A stretch of DNA of 64,000 nt from Podospora pseudoanserina (Eukaryota > Ascomycota > Sordariomycetes > Sordariales > Podosporaceae): contig NC_085923.1 in the NCBI RefSeq assembly GCF_035222485.1, positions 3,224,001 to 3,288,000 of the forward strand, given 5' to 3'. Under the pieces are notes generated by a model. It saw only the letters and a list, made by a program, of their open reading frames with translations. It did not search any database and was not told where the DNA came from. Shown here one piece after another: positions 1-11,329 of this stretch; the first letter of the stretch is position 1, and each line of letters starts with the position of its first letter. A program made the position numbers and the translations under genes.

Positions 1-2890
1 GTGGTCTGTCCAGGTCTGGAGGTCGCGCCGCGTTGCACCAGTCTAGAGGGGCAGGTTATCAAATGCCGATGAATAGGCCTGGGGTGACGTTATACCAGAG
101 CTGCTAGGGGCGTCTGTCTAACCTGCGCACAACACAGCTCGATGCTCACTTTTGGTCCGATGATCCGATTTGATCAACCACCGACTCACCCCGTCTATCG
201 ATGGAAGTCGTATCTGATCTCCTCGGCGTTCAAACAAACACAAGCCCGCAAGGGATGAGGCTGGGGTCTCGAACGGCGTGTATCTCAAACTACGGAGTAC
301 TGCACAGCAACGTTGACTGCGCAAGCAAAGCAGTCTCAGCCGCGCGTCTGTTCATCAGCCTCGTCGCAGTTTGACTCTGACTTCTGCAACGTGCAAAGGC
401 GAGGCGTCCCGTTTATTCCGTGTAGGTAGGTAGGTTATTTACACAAGCGCTCAGAGCACCTCTGCAATGCCATGCTATGCCAGCGGCCGACCTGTCCTCT
501 CGTTCTCTGTTGTAGTAGTTCCCAAGCGCAAGCGCCGCCGCGGGCGGCTATTCTCATTCCGCGGTGGGACACCAGATCTCGTTGAGATCTGGTCCAGCCA
601 ATGACAATTTTTAGCACCTCAATTTTTTCTCTCCCGTCTGCCGCGGTTAGGAGAGCCAATAAGAAGCATGCGCCCGGACGGCTGCAGCGGTTGTTTGAGC
701 TTCCGACCCGCTGTGATACCACATGTGAGCACTCTTCCAAGCGATGGGCATAGCTGGCGGTGGCTTATTCGCGGGTAAAGAGCGGGACGGGGCGGGAAAG
801 GCGTTTGTGTCGGCTGGGTTGGCCAATGAGGCGGTTGGATTGTTTACTTTTGTGTTACACTGATTTGGGGAGTTCAAGTCGAAGGAGTTTGTTTGATGGT
901 CTTCAGCTGGGGTGCGGGATTGGCGGTGGGAATGGATCATGGGACGTGGCATGTTGGTGTGGTTTTTGGGAGGGCCAGAATAGCTCATTGAAAGCGAGAT
1001 CTTGAGAGGTTGGGTTTGAGATGGGATTAGGTGGCCAAGGAGCTGTACGCATGGCCGTTGAGAGAGAGCGGGTGAAGCGGGTTCGGGGCTGGCATAACCA
1101 CTTTTGCGCGGGTTGATGTTGGCGGTTACCTTACACAAGATCCACCCCATTTGTCCCATGGCCAGAGGGGAGGAGAGGAGCACGAGAGTTTGGTGCGGTG
1201 GTGTTGAGGCTCAGGAAAGCAAACAAGTGTGCAAACTCCTCGTACTGGGCTTGAGGTGTCGGCAGTCGATCAGAGAGGTTGGTTGATACTGGAAAACAAA
1301 GAATCTCTAACCATCCGGGCTCCAAGATCGGAAATAGCCCGTGGCTTTGCCTGCCTTTGCGCCTACATTTTCTGAAGTGCATAGATGTCGTGAACCATAC
1401 TCTCCGCATGCTGCGTCGCTGCCTGTCAGATACTGCCACATGCAGTACCACTTTTCAGTTCTGCAACTTCACTAAGCCAGCGACACATCTTCTTTGGCCA
1501 TGATGTTGGCTTTGGGCAAGGTGAACACCAACCTGGCTCACCAACCCCCGAAGTGCACCTGCAATGGGTGCAACTCCAGCGGCCGCCCGGTATACTCTGC
1601 ATCATCTCGACCTCCATCCACCACATCACAAAAAAAACCGCCGACCACCCTCGCGTTCAACCCGGTGTTTCAAGATGCTATCACACCACGACCAGATGAC
1701 CATCCCCAGCCTCCCTCCCCTCCAAAAGTGAGTAAAACACCCACGCCGCCGCCGGAGCTATCCCTCCCGCATCCGCCCATCGGTGAAGACGACTCCACGC
1801 CGCCCGAACGCATGCCAGTAATATGCGGCCCGAAGCTCGACCTCCTCGGTCCACGAGGCCTTCCATGCTCACCGCTACTCATGACGCTCATGACTTTAAC
1901 CTCGGACTTTCTTTGTCTGGTTGATGTGCTTTAACATACCCGCCGCAGAGGGGCATACTGATGGGGAGATGGGTTGCGGGATAAGCGGGTTAGGCGCGTC
2001 GGCGCCACATCAAAGCTGAACTGTGGTGGTGACTGGGGGACAGCGTTGATGAGTCTGGAATGTTGAGTGCTTCGGGTAGATATCTTGGCGGATTTGCACG
2101 ACGGGGAAGGCCACTGGTGGTGGTGGGGAGGTGGGTTGCCTCAGTACGAGAGAAATGGGAGTATCAAAATGACAAACAAGCCCCAACAGGGGACATTAGG
2201 CAGCTCTGTGCCGCTTGGTTGCAGGTAAACAGCGCTGGCCTGGGTATTGAGGTCATCATGTTGGAGCTATCTCGAGGGCATGCAGCTACCGCCCCGAGCA
2301 AAGCTCACAACGTGGAGTCTAGAAATGCTAGACGAGGGAAGCTCCGTCGTTTCCTATCCATCCAGAACAACAAGGCACACCTTCACCACCACCGACGACA
2401 GCACAACGTGTTTCGACAGAAGCAATGCTCTGCCTACTCAGGATTCATCGCCTACTCCATACACTAGCAGTGCTGCGACAAAGGGAAAAATGATCCCATC
2501 CGTACGTCCATCTCTGATGGAAACAACAATATGTCCAGGGATACTGCCTGCTTCTCCCCCCTTGGTATCCTCTTCCATGGTGCTCTTATACTTTTTGATT
2601 AATACAAAAATCCATCACAGCCTCTCTAATCACTCCATGCCTCTCCACCAACCAGAAACCCGTGCTAATGCGCAACCCATATCATTCCGCAATCTCCTTG
2701 GGACCGCAATCTCCTCCAAACGCCGTCTAAAGCCAGACAATATGAATTCCTCAAGTATACTATCTGTATGATCGACAGGTATCCTGAAAGCAGACGTCAA
2801 ATTATGCCTCGGGATCAACAAGTTATGTTGTGCACAGAAACGGCCGGGGTGTGAGGCTGACTCCAACTAGTCCCTCCATCATGCTCTTTA
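1..2890. other. Intergenic, no gene supported
   Basis: No reading frame here shows a recognisable domain, a convincing start context or splice-linked exons. The longest open stretches (minus 647-1183, plus 1494-1934, plus 2247-2771) have compositionally biased translations rich in Pro, Ser and Thr. GGTAGGTA-type tracts occur near 424. The right end presumably carries the 3' UTR of the neighbouring cdc2 gene, which ends at 3011. Confidence 0.5.
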
Positions 2891-3010
2891 CATGTGATAA
2901 TGAGACCGCTGAACGCCACGAGCAGTGATGTTGTCGCCGGGGGCAGTGTGGGGACCAACACGGGGACAACGAAGGGTACTATTGCCCTGCAAAGTCATTG
3001 GATGGTGTTC

Positions 3011-4085
3011 CTAGCGGTATCCAGCACTCTGGCGGGGAAAGTCCTCGAAATAGGGGTGGTTGCAGGCTTGCTTGGCAGAGATACGACCAGCGGGATCGTA
3101 CACCAGCATCATTTCCAAAAGGTCAAGACCTGTGTCGTCGAGGTTGTCGCACAGGGGCTTGCTGTAATCGCGAACCCATTTGGGGAAAGAGGCCTTAAAG
3201 TCGGGATACGAGGTCACGCCGGGCCAAACATCTTCGGTGGGGGTACCGAGCAAGCTAGGATAGTCAGTCAGTCAAGTTCCTCTTCTGTTGCTCAGCAGCA
3301 TAACTTACCGGAAGATCTTGAAGATCTCGTCAATCTCCGAATCACCAGGAAACAAAGGCTTGCGCGTGCACATCTCGGCAAAGATGCAGCCTACCGACCA
3401 CATGTCGACACCAGTGGAATACTGGCGGCCACCAAGCAGAATTTCTGGAGCGCGGTACCAAAGAGTGACAACCTCGTGGGTGTAGGTACGCAGAGGAACA
3501 CCAAAGGCGCGGGCCAGACCGAAATCAGCAAGCTTCAGGTTACCGTCGCGGTCAATCAACAAGTTCTGCGGCTTGAGATCGCGGTGCAAGATGCGGTGAC
3601 TGTGGCAGTAACGAACACCCTCGCACAACTGGCTCATGAACTTCTTGATGATCGAATCGCCCAATCCCAAACGGTGGAGCTCAGCACTTGTGCCCTCGGG
3701 CAGAGCCTTCCCCTTGCCTCCATCACTAGTGGGCAGCGACTCCATGTACTTCTTCAAGTCGAGATCGAGGAACTCAAAAACGAGGTAGAGCTTGTGGCCG
3801 TCGGCGTGCACAATGTTGAACAGGCGCACAATGTTGGGGTCGCGCATCTCCTTGAGCAGCGAGATCTCGCGGATGGCGGTCGACGGGACACCCTCATCTT
3901 CGGCTTCGAGACGGATCTTCTTCAGGGCCACTATGCGCCCGCCGTTGTTCAGGTCACGAGCCTTGTAGACGACACCGTATGTTCCTGTGTGTCAGATGGG
4001 TGTTAGTTGAAGAGCCAGCAATCAAGGGAGATGCCGACCACAACATACCCTCGCCAATCTTTTCCAGTTTCTGGTAGTTGTCCAT
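3011..4085 (-). CDS. cdc2: Cyclin-dependent kinase 1 (Cdc2/Cdc28)
   Basis: Master cell-cycle Ser/Thr kinase that acts with mitotic and G1 cyclins in nucleus and cytoplasm. Exons on the minus strand are 4085-4049, 3984-3309 and 3254-3011; introns of 64 and 54 nt have GT-AG ends; the product is 318 aa, the normal family length. The N-terminus [16 protein letters not shown] carries the inhibitory T14/Y15 pair. The cyclin-binding PSTAIRE helix is exact, HRDLKPQN and DFG are intact, and the T-loop reads [21 protein letters not shown] and length together separate it from PHO85- and CDK7-type kinases. The first exon is only 37 nt. It is divergent from the AlkB-like gene at 4955. A 370-aa frame on the opposite strand is a coding shadow. 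Confidence 0.97.
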
Positions 4086-4214
4086 GGTGGTTAGAAATCG
4101 TTCCTTTTTCCGGTATTATGAGGTGTTCTCCTTTCTCTTGTTCAAAACTGGTCGGGTATCGGCGGCCAAGCGGAGGCTCAAATCGAATACAAAGTGGGGG
4201 AAGTGGTCGCTTTC

Positions 4215-4241
4215 GTGGTGGTGGTGGTGGTGGTGGTGGTG
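4215..4241. repeat. (GTG)n trinucleotide microsatellite
   Basis: An uninterrupted GTG run of nine units in the 5' region of cdc2; on the cdc2 sense strand it reads as CAC repeats. Confidence 0.9.
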
Positions 4242-4465
4242 CAACGGCTGAGAACGAGGGGCAGAGACGATGCCGAGACAAAACAGATAGCGGCCCAAAC
4301 TGAGAACCGAAGACGATGTCGAAGTCAAAGTCAAAGTCGAAAGTCGAGAAAATGAAAGGGACCGTTGGAGGGGTGGGAGAAGGCGTCAGATATCCTGAGC
4401 CATCGAAGGGCTAACTTACTTGGTCGTGGGTTGTGGGTCGTGGGTTGTCGATGTCGATGTCGAGC

Positions 4466-4488
4466 GGTGGTGGTGGTGGTGGTGGTGG
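4466..4488. repeat. (GGT)n trinucleotide microsatellite
   Basis: A second GGT tract about 225 bp from the first, also within the cdc2/AlkB-like intergenic region. Confidence 0.85.
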
Positions 4489-4954
4489 GCGTTGTTGGTT
4501 TTCTCCAAATTTCAAAGTTGATCAACAAGCTGGGGGTGGCAGCCGTGGAAACGGGAGCTCGGCGACGCGCCCAAACAAAAGATCGCGTCGAGGCTTGTCG
4601 CACAGCGAGTGGCCCGGCCCTGCGTGGCGCAAAGGGATCCACTTTTTAACCACTGCCAGCGAGCTTCTGCGCCCTGCAGGTCTGGCCACCCGCTGGGAAG
4701 AGGGGCACAAGGACCCCGCGCCGAATATTTTTGATAGGAGCCAGCTATCGATCGGGAAAAGAACAAGAGGTACTGTATTTTTGTGCAACATCCACGACCA
4801 CGGGCAGCAGAAAACAGTCTGGAATATCTGAGTCTTGAGTCTTAGTCATCGACAGGCAGACCGTTGACTGCGACCATCTCCTGCGGCAAAAGCTTATCCC
4901 ACACCAAGTTTAAGAGCTTGCATATAAGCTCCATTCCAATTCACATCGTTGACA

Positions 4955-6080
4955 ATGACGGTGGACATCAAAGAGCTCGATGCTCATGAGCAGCCTTCAG
5001 ATCAGCTAAGGGCAAAATGGAAGGCCTTTTCCAGAACAGAACAAAAGGATGTTCTAGAGGGAAATGATATCGACGATCTTCTATCGCCAGAAAAGGCTGC
5101 CGAGTTTGTCATTGCAAGCACCATCTCTGCAGAGACCTTGAATCAGTCCTTCAAGCACGTCTGCCCACCTGGCAGTCCCGAGATCACAGTGGATAAGGAT
5201 GTGCCAGTATATTATCACCCCCTCTTGCCAGGTGCGTCGACAGTTCTGACATGTCCTGATGATACCTGACTAACCACCGCCCGCAGGTCTTCTCATTCTG
5301 CCCTCTCTCGTCCCCCCAGAAGTCCAAAAGATCCTCCTGCGGAAAATGGTACATCGAGACCTCAGCCACCCTACCCATCAGACCAACCTCCATCTCCATT
5401 ATGAGCTTCCATACCCCGATCAAGGGTCAGAAGGCCCCGAGCACAAACATGCCTCGTTCTTTACTCTGCCCCAAGACTCTCCCACTACCTTTACGCCAAA
5501 AGATCCCTCAGTACACAAGCCCCTGACCATCAAACAAGTCCTCCAGCGAAGACTGTCTTGGGTGACCCTCGGCGGTCAGTATGATTGGACCAACAGAATT
5601 TACCCCGGCGAGCTGCCTCCTCAGTTCCCACCTGATATTGCCGGATTTCTGGAGACACTGTTTCCGGAGACTCTTGCCCAGGCAGCCATTGTCAACTTTT
5701 ACACACCAGGAGACACAATGATGATGCACAGGGATGTATCAGAGGAGACTGACAAAGGGTTGATCTCTCTCAGCTTTGGGTGTGACTCCCTCTTCATGAT
5801 CGCGCCCAACGATGTCGGGAAGATGAGCGACGAGGAGAAAAAGGCCGCAGGCTTTGGAGATGGACAAAAAGAGTATCTGCTGCTGAGACTGAGATCGGGA
5901 GATGCCATCTACATGACCAAGGACTCGAGGTTTGCGTGGCATGGTGTACCCAAGGTTCTGAAGGGGACATGCCCGGACTATTTGGAGGACTGGCCGGCAG
6001 AAGATGGAAAGTACGAAGAGTGGAGGGGGTGGATGAAGAACAAGCGGATTAACCTCAATGTGAGGCAGATGCGGGATTAA
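4955..6080 (+). CDS. AlkB-like 2-oxoglutarate/Fe(II) dioxygenase (ALKBH1 type)
   Basis: Predicted nucleic-acid demethylase of the ALKBH1/S. pombe Abh1 group. Exons 4955-5231 and 5287-6080 are joined across a 55-nt intron with CTGAC/CTAAC branch sequences, giving 356 aa. Iron-binding residues are visible as H240-R-D242 (MMMHRDVSE) and H311 (FAWHGVPKV). The 2-oxoglutarate-binding arginines are R346 and R352 in the tail RINLNVRQM. The loop LISLSFGCDSLF after HRD is typical of the double-stranded beta-helix core. The ATG at 4955 is preferred over the in-frame TTG at 4949. Family members act on tRNA, mRNA or DNA, and the substrate cannot be decided from sequence. Divergent from cdc2. Confidence 0.92.
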
Positions 6081-6829
6081 CTGTTGAGCTCATCAACAGG
6101 ACATTTGGTTATACAATTTGAGGTGTTTGCCAACAGAACCCGATTAATTGATGACTACTCCTCGGCTTGATAACAAGATCACTTGAGTGTCTGAGTTGCT
6201 CCGATACCTTTGACACCATCTAAACCAGCTGCATAATAGGTATTCGGGGAAATTGATGCACCGCGTTCGGCCACTTTTCCTGTGGCGCTGGTGTAGGACC
6301 GACCAACGCACGACGTTGACCACCAACACACACTTACCACCAGACCTTGGACGTACCTGCTTTGGCCAACGTTGCAGCCGGCCATCACATGACAATGTCG
6401 AGGACAGTGGAGATGTCTCGGGTTTGCCTCTGGGTCTGAGACGGATAGAAAAGGTTAATTGTCTCGAGTGGTACCAACGTTGCGGTTTGCGGATCCTGCC
6501 TTCGGAGCGCGCCACGAGGCGAGAGGTATGATGGAATGTGAAGGCGCGCCGTTGGGTCGGAGATTGGAAGCCGTGATATAAGGTTTCGGACTCACTTCTG
6601 TTGACATTTTCCAGCCGATTGACCCTTCATCTCATACCGCACGGCAAGTCCATCCCCATTCCTCCGTCTTGTGGCAATCTCAGGAACACGCAAGTCATAC
6701 GCCGCATTGCGAACGCAAAAGCCAACACAACAGCGGAGACCTCAAACTTAAATCTCACCGCCGGCAACCGGCTCCCGGACATCTCTCACTTCGATCCTCT
6801 TGCAACTGTCACCTTAACCCACCGCAACA
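6081..6829. other. Intergenic
   Basis: This holds the 3' UTR of the AlkB-like gene and the promoter of the next gene. A pyrimidine- and A-rich stretch precedes the ATG at 6830. I see no coding signal. Confidence 0.5.
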
Positions 6830-7426
6830 ATGTGCCAACTCCAACACTACAAGCAGATCCGCTGCGGCCGCCCCCTCCCCGGGCTCCCCACCCCACCTCT
6901 CTCCAAATCCCGCCGCACCAGCGCCGAGTTTCCTCTCTCACAACCTCCCCTTATTGACAGCTCAGAGCCCCCCAAGATCTGCCTCGCAACCCTCACCCCC
7001 CCACCAACCCTCATCAAGTGCGACTGGGCCAACCTCCAGACAACGCCCCACTTCAACATCTGCTGGGAGCCCACCCCCGTCCCCGGCGGCGCAATCGAAG
7101 CACCCGATGAGATCAAGGAGCACGCTAGGGACAAGTGCCGGAGCTGTCACTACACTGCTGTGCCTACCAGGTTGAGCTTGGATGAGATGAAACGGGGGCT
7201 GTCGTGTAAGATTCCCAAGAGGGATGAGTTGAAAAGGTCAAAGAGTGGGATGGGGAGGTTGATGGAGCGGGTGAGGAGTCATAGTTATCATCATCATGGG
7301 AAGGAGAAGGAGAAGGAGAAGGAGAAGGAGAAGGGAAAGGGTAAGGAGAATGATAAAGGGAAGGCGAACGGGGGGGGGGATGGGGAGTTGGAGGGGTTTT
7401 TGGAGGTTAATGCTGGGAGGTGGTGA
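6830..7426 (+). CDS. Small Cys-containing hypothetical protein with Lys/Glu-rich tail
   Basis: A single-exon frame of 198 aa whose ATG lies in a good fungal context (CAACAATG). The N-terminus MCQLQHYKQIRCG and the later DKCRSCHY motif (CxxC) give spaced cysteines that could bind a metal, a pattern seen in many small Sordariomycete proteins starting with Met-Cys. Residues about 158-175 are a low-complexity Glu-Lys run encoded by a GAGAAG microsatellite (about 7303-7340), followed by a short Lys/Gly-rich stretch. There is no signal peptide or membrane segment. The function is not recognised. Codon use drifts from C-rich to G-rich along the frame, which lowers confidence in the C-terminal part. 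Confidence 0.55.
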   Translation: MCQLQHYKQIRCGRPLPGLPTPPLSKSRRTSAEFPLSQPPLIDSSEPPKICLATLTPPPTLIKCDWANLQTTPHFNICWEPTPVPGGAIEAPDEIKEHARDKCRSCHYTAVPTRLSLDEMKRGLSCKIPKRDELKRSKSGMGRLMERVRSHSYHHHGKEKEKEKEKEKGKGKENDKGKANGGGDGELEGFLEVNAGRW

Positions 7427-8441
7427 GGGAAGTGGTGAAGGAACGAGCTGGAGGATCGTGGGGTTGTAATGGTAATGTACAATTATGTGCATAAAGGTGA
7501 CAGTACGCTAAATAGAAGGCCAGTTCGATCGTTATCAGGGTCTGTCTTTCACATACGAGTATTTTCGGCGTCAGCTTAGGTCATCCAACCGTCGGCGCCC
7601 ATGAATTTCAAGAGTCTCTCCAGGCCATTCCATCGCTTAAATGGGCCTTAGAGAACCAAACCTTGCAGATTTATTTTATCTATATCCACCTCTGAGAGAG
7701 CATCAGCCTTATGGAATCGCGGATACATGGAAACCAGCTCCCCAAGTCCAGCACACTTGTTTTTATGTTGGTTGGGTGGGGTACCGCAATCCGACAATAG
7801 TTCGACAGGACAGGCCTGGTTGAGGAAGATGTAATGTCAACTGGGGAGCTCACGCTCTTGCTCTCCAACGGCCCACTTGCAAATAGTGGTGAATGGCAAC
7901 CTCGACCAAAAAGACGAGTCCAGATGCTATCACGGCCAAAAGTCACAAAACCGCAAACGAAATCTCAACCAAAAAGTTCAAAACACCAAAATTCGAGATC
8001 ACGACCGAGTTTCAAGGTTCGACATTTTTAAGCTTTGCAACACCCCCAAGCCCCGATCTCTCAAGGTTCAACACAGAGAATCATACTTTCAGCCACAGTT
8101 ATCCTCACATGTCAAGAGCACATCATATTTTCTCTGACCAAATTCACTTGCACCAAATTCTTCACGAACTCACTACCTTACTTTAAAGGCATCACGGGTT
8201 AAAAGGTTCGACATTATTAATACTCCTTTTCCAATCCAACACTCGCATCATCCGCTAACGCACCGCCTGACCCAGCTTGCTCACCATCTCCCCGCGCGAA
8301 CTTCCACCACCTCACGATAACACCTGCCCGCGCGCGGCTATAACTAAATCCCATCTGCGCCCTCGCGTGAACTACCTGTTACTTTCAGGCACTACCAACT
8401 CGCATTCACAAGCGCAAACAAAAAGGGAAAAGAAAAAAAAA
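7427..8441. other. Intergenic
   Basis: No supported gene. Short frames here lack domains. The last 30 bases before 8442 are A-rich, as expected of a leader. Confidence 0.5.
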
Positions 8442-8813
8442 ATGCCCTGCACCCGCCTCTTCCACCTCCCCTACCTCTGCCCAGCCTGCAACAAAAGACC
8501 AGGTCCAGATCCCGAGCCGGATTACAACTGGGACACCGAGTCACCTTTCCAGCCTTATGTGGGATGTTGCCGGAGGATCATGACTGGGGATTGCGCGTGT
8601 GTATTTGATAAATGGGGGCCGGTGATGGTTACGAGTGTGGAGGTTGAGGAAAGGGATAGGAGGGTTTGTGGGGAGTGTGAGGAGGCGGGAAGGAAGAGGA
8701 CGGAGGTTTTGAGGGGGAGTGATTGTCAGTTGGGGAAGGGGAGGGGGGCGTTGGCGGGGAGGGATCCTGTGGGGGGGAGGGCGTTTTGGGATGTGGTTGC
8801 TGATTACAGATGA
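8442..8813 (+). CDS. Small Cys-rich hypothetical protein
   Basis: A single-exon frame of 123 aa that begins right after an A-rich leader. Cysteines fall in pairs: LCPAC (CxxC), GCC, DCAC and VCGEC (CxxC). This suggests structural zinc sites, although no named zinc-finger family fits. There is no signal peptide. The C-terminal third is Gly/Arg-rich and may be less reliable. It lies on the same strand about 1 kb after the Cys-containing gene at 6830. The function is not recognised. Confidence 0.5.
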   Translation: MPCTRLFHLPYLCPACNKRPGPDPEPDYNWDTESPFQPYVGCCRRIMTGDCACVFDKWGPVMVTSVEVEERDRRVCGECEEAGRKRTEVLRGSDCQLGKGRGALAGRDPVGGRAFWDVVADYR

Positions 8814-10137
8814 GGAGAGGACCGGGGAAGGGGAGGGATGGGGGGAAATGGTAGGGGGGAAGGGAGAGGCGATGGGGTTGTCTAAGCAGGGCTGAGGAGG
8901 CGATTGCGAGGAGGGAGGGGTGGGGGGTTGGTGGGTGTTGGACATTGTGATGGCCACCTACCTAGAGAGTTGATTAAGAGCGGTTTGAGGATAAGGATGA
9001 TGGCTTGGGTGCAGTCGATATGTCAGGTCATTTATTCACACACTAACGTCGGTTGAACTACTGCATCCAGGGCCCGTCGCTATCGGTTTTGAACTGGAAT
9101 TTCAATATTAAATGCTAGGTTCCATACACCTCGATCTCTGGAAAAGTCCAGCTATCCTTTCCCTGTCGTGCCTATCCTTCTCCATGATTCTCCGCTTTTT
9201 TGGTGGTACTGGGAAATAACCCCCTTACGACATTGGTGTTAGCCGTCCGAAGTAAGGGTCGCGGGCGGAGTCTCCGGTTCAGGAGGGGACGTGGGGGGAC
9301 GGCTGCCAGTCATGCTGGTAGAGGTGACCAAGTTGGTTTGATAAACGGCGCACAAAAGCTTTTATCGTCTGAGCAGAGCTATACATAAGGCCTGGGTCAG
9401 CTGTGTTTGACTTCATGACGACTTATGAAATCACACACCCTTTGCTGTTTATGAATCGGTAGTTGAAGCTATATCCGGTTGCTGATGATGGGTAAAGGAA
9501 GGTGTCTCTCTTTGCAAGGTAGCGGTGCTCTTATATATGGATGGGACATCGTCCAGGCAGTGAATCCGAACCTGATATTGGCAGCCCCGTCAGTCGCACA
9601 AGGCGGACAAAAAGTATCCTGTCATGGCGTTGTTCAGGAGGGTTATAAGGTGATGTTTCATAAGGGGAGATGGAAAGAGAGGAAGGCCAGAAGGGTAGGT
9701 GGGTGAGAGAACGGCGTTGTTTGGTAGGTTTGACGTGGTCGAGGCTCCGAGTCTGTAGCAGTTGATCCTCATCTGAAAAGACTGACCACCTCACTCAAGC
9801 CACGGCAGTGACAATCCTCCACGTCAGTTTCACACTGAGCGTTTGATCAAGGCAAACCAATAGATACATGAGGCCCGGGTTTCAGCTCTGGTTCTCAGAG
9901 AAAACCTCATGCTCTCATCCATCTTCAAGCATTTTTCCACACCTACACTACGATATTTTGTTGGCTAAAGATGTGCAGTTGGTATAAGCACAAGTCAAGA
10001 AACTGGGAAAGCAAAGCATAACCCAAATCACAACACCTGCCACTGGCAGAACCCACATTCGTGCCCCACCATGTCCACTCATCTCTTAAGCCCATTGACG
10101 CCATACTGGAAATAACCTCACATCACATGAGAAAACA
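8814..10137. other. Intergenic
   Basis: No supported gene. The segment 8814-8940 is extremely G-rich on the plus strand, then composition returns to normal. Short frames at 9200-9388 and 9479-9706 show no recognisable features. Confidence 0.5.
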
Positions 10138-10230
10138 GCCTGCTTGGCGCAGTGGTAACGCGTTCCACTTGTATGGCTCTTGCAGCCTCAGTCAATGGAA
10201 AGATCATTGGTTCGATTCCAGTAGTAGGCA
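10138..10230 (+). tRNA. tRNA-Thr (UGU) with a 21-nt intron
   Basis: The acceptor stem GCCTGCT pairs with AGTAGGC (one G-U) plus discriminator A. The D-arm is GCGC-AGTGGTAA-CGC, with three pairs in the stem. The anticodon stem TTCCA/TGGAA encloses a loop CT-TGT-A...A, giving anticodon UGU. A 21-nt intron lies after position 37, the canonical nuclear site. The T-arm is ATTGG-TTCGATT-CCAGT. Removing the intron leaves a 72-nt tRNA. Confidence 0.88.
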
Positions 10231-10587
10231 TTGAAGTGTTCTATCTTTTGGGCCATCATTGCTTTTTTACTTTGCATAAGTACTTTTTGGATTCGGTTCC
10301 TCTTTTGTCATTAATGATCTTCTACATCGCTTTTTCCATACTCCAGATCACGGACTGAACCCCGGCTTCGATTACGCATGATTACTTACCTACCTCCAAG
10401 CTCTTGAAGCCAAGCTACTTTGAATGCAATTTCTGTGCAGCTCCAACCGTCGTCTTGTTCGTCTTGCCAGCCTGGCGCAGGAAATACAGACTCAACGTAG
10501 TCATGACCACCATCAACGTCCAACGCTCGCCCAGCTCCCCTGTGCGACCAGCCTGTTTCAACTCCAACGTGAATGGATGTTTCCAGT
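10231..10587. other. Intergenic
   Basis: A TTTTT tract near 10265 downstream of the tRNA could terminate RNA polymerase III. Otherwise nothing is recognisable. Confidence 0.45.
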
Positions 10588-11329
10588 TCAGCACGTTGCT
10601 AAAAACCACCTCGGCGACAGTCTGAACTTTACTCTCAGCCGCGGGCAGCCATGAGGCGGAGACTGCTGAGCGTGACGACCCCGCCTCGGATAAGGGTCGG
10701 CTAGCGTGACCAGGTGTAAGACGCTACAACGTGTACACAGTTCCCGTTCAGCGTGCTCCTCCGCTTGGCCACTCTTGTTCTGGTTGTCGTTGCTGCTAAC
10801 TCTGCTAGTCTTCCGCCACTCAAACGCCTCCCTCATCATCCTCTTCACGCCGACCTCAATCTCGAACCCAAAGGCCACGCCATGCTCCTTGCTCGTGGTG
10901 GAGTGCACCACCTCGGTGATCATGTCGCGGGGATTCTTCTCCTGATCTAGCGGGGGAAGCTTTACCGCCGTCTTTTGGCCTGAAATGCTGGACGAGAAGC
11001 GGCAGCGGAAACTCATCCCCCGTGGCAGCGAGTATGGGGCTCTTGGGGCTGGTTCCGTTGCGGAGGTAGTAACCGGGTCCGAAGTGAAGGGGGCCGCGGG
11101 GAGTGAAGCCGAAGTGTGCCTCGACGAGGTAGAGAAAGCCGTCTTCGGTGGCACCGCAGAGCTTGAATGTCTTTAGCGCGTTGACTACTCCTAAGAAATT
11201 GCTGTGGAGGTTCATTATGGATGGAAAGGGGCGGTATCCGATGAAGGCGGCACCGGTAGGGAGAAACGTCTATGCCTGGTCGGAGTCAGCGCTCTCAAAT
11301 GAGCGTTTTCCATTATCTGTGCTGGCCAT
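10588..11329 (-). pseudogene. Disrupted protein-coding gene, function not recognised
   Basis: On the minus strand an ATG at 11329 opens MASTDNGKRSFESADSDQA, followed by an in-frame TAG (11272-11270). The same frame then continues with protein-like sequence (TFLPTGAAFIGYRPFPS, then FLYLVEAHFGFTPRG) to about 11012. There a T run on the coding strand (AAA at 11009-11011) shifts the frame. Removing one base joins GDEF to RCRFSSSISGQK, which runs on with conserved-looking sequence (EVGVKRMMREAFEWRK). Lesions are one nonsense codon (CAG to TAG would be a CpA to TpA change) and one frameshift. The 3' limit is approximate. A resemblance to tubby/LURP-like fungal proteins crossed my mind but I cannot support it. 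Sequencing error remains possible. Confidence 0.55.

Larger units (their letters stand above)
4086..4954. promoter_or_regulatory. Divergent intergenic region cdc2 / AlkB-like
   Basis: This 869-bp region separates two divergent start codons, so it must hold both promoters and 5' UTRs. It contains two (GGT)n tracts, at 4215-4241 and 4466-4488. I see no clear TATA box. Several frames cross it but none has a supported product. Confidence 0.5.

Noticed and set aside
1494-1934. 146-aa plus-strand frame, Pro-rich
   Set aside because: Biased composition, no domain, and minus-strand frames of equal length overlap it.
2247-2771. 174-aa plus-strand frame
   Set aside because: Low-complexity Ser/Thr sequence with no conserved feature or splice support.
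2894-4006. 370-aa open frame on the plus strand
   Set aside because: It lies fully antisense to the cdc2 kinase, whose introns, motifs and length are certain; the translation has no domain.
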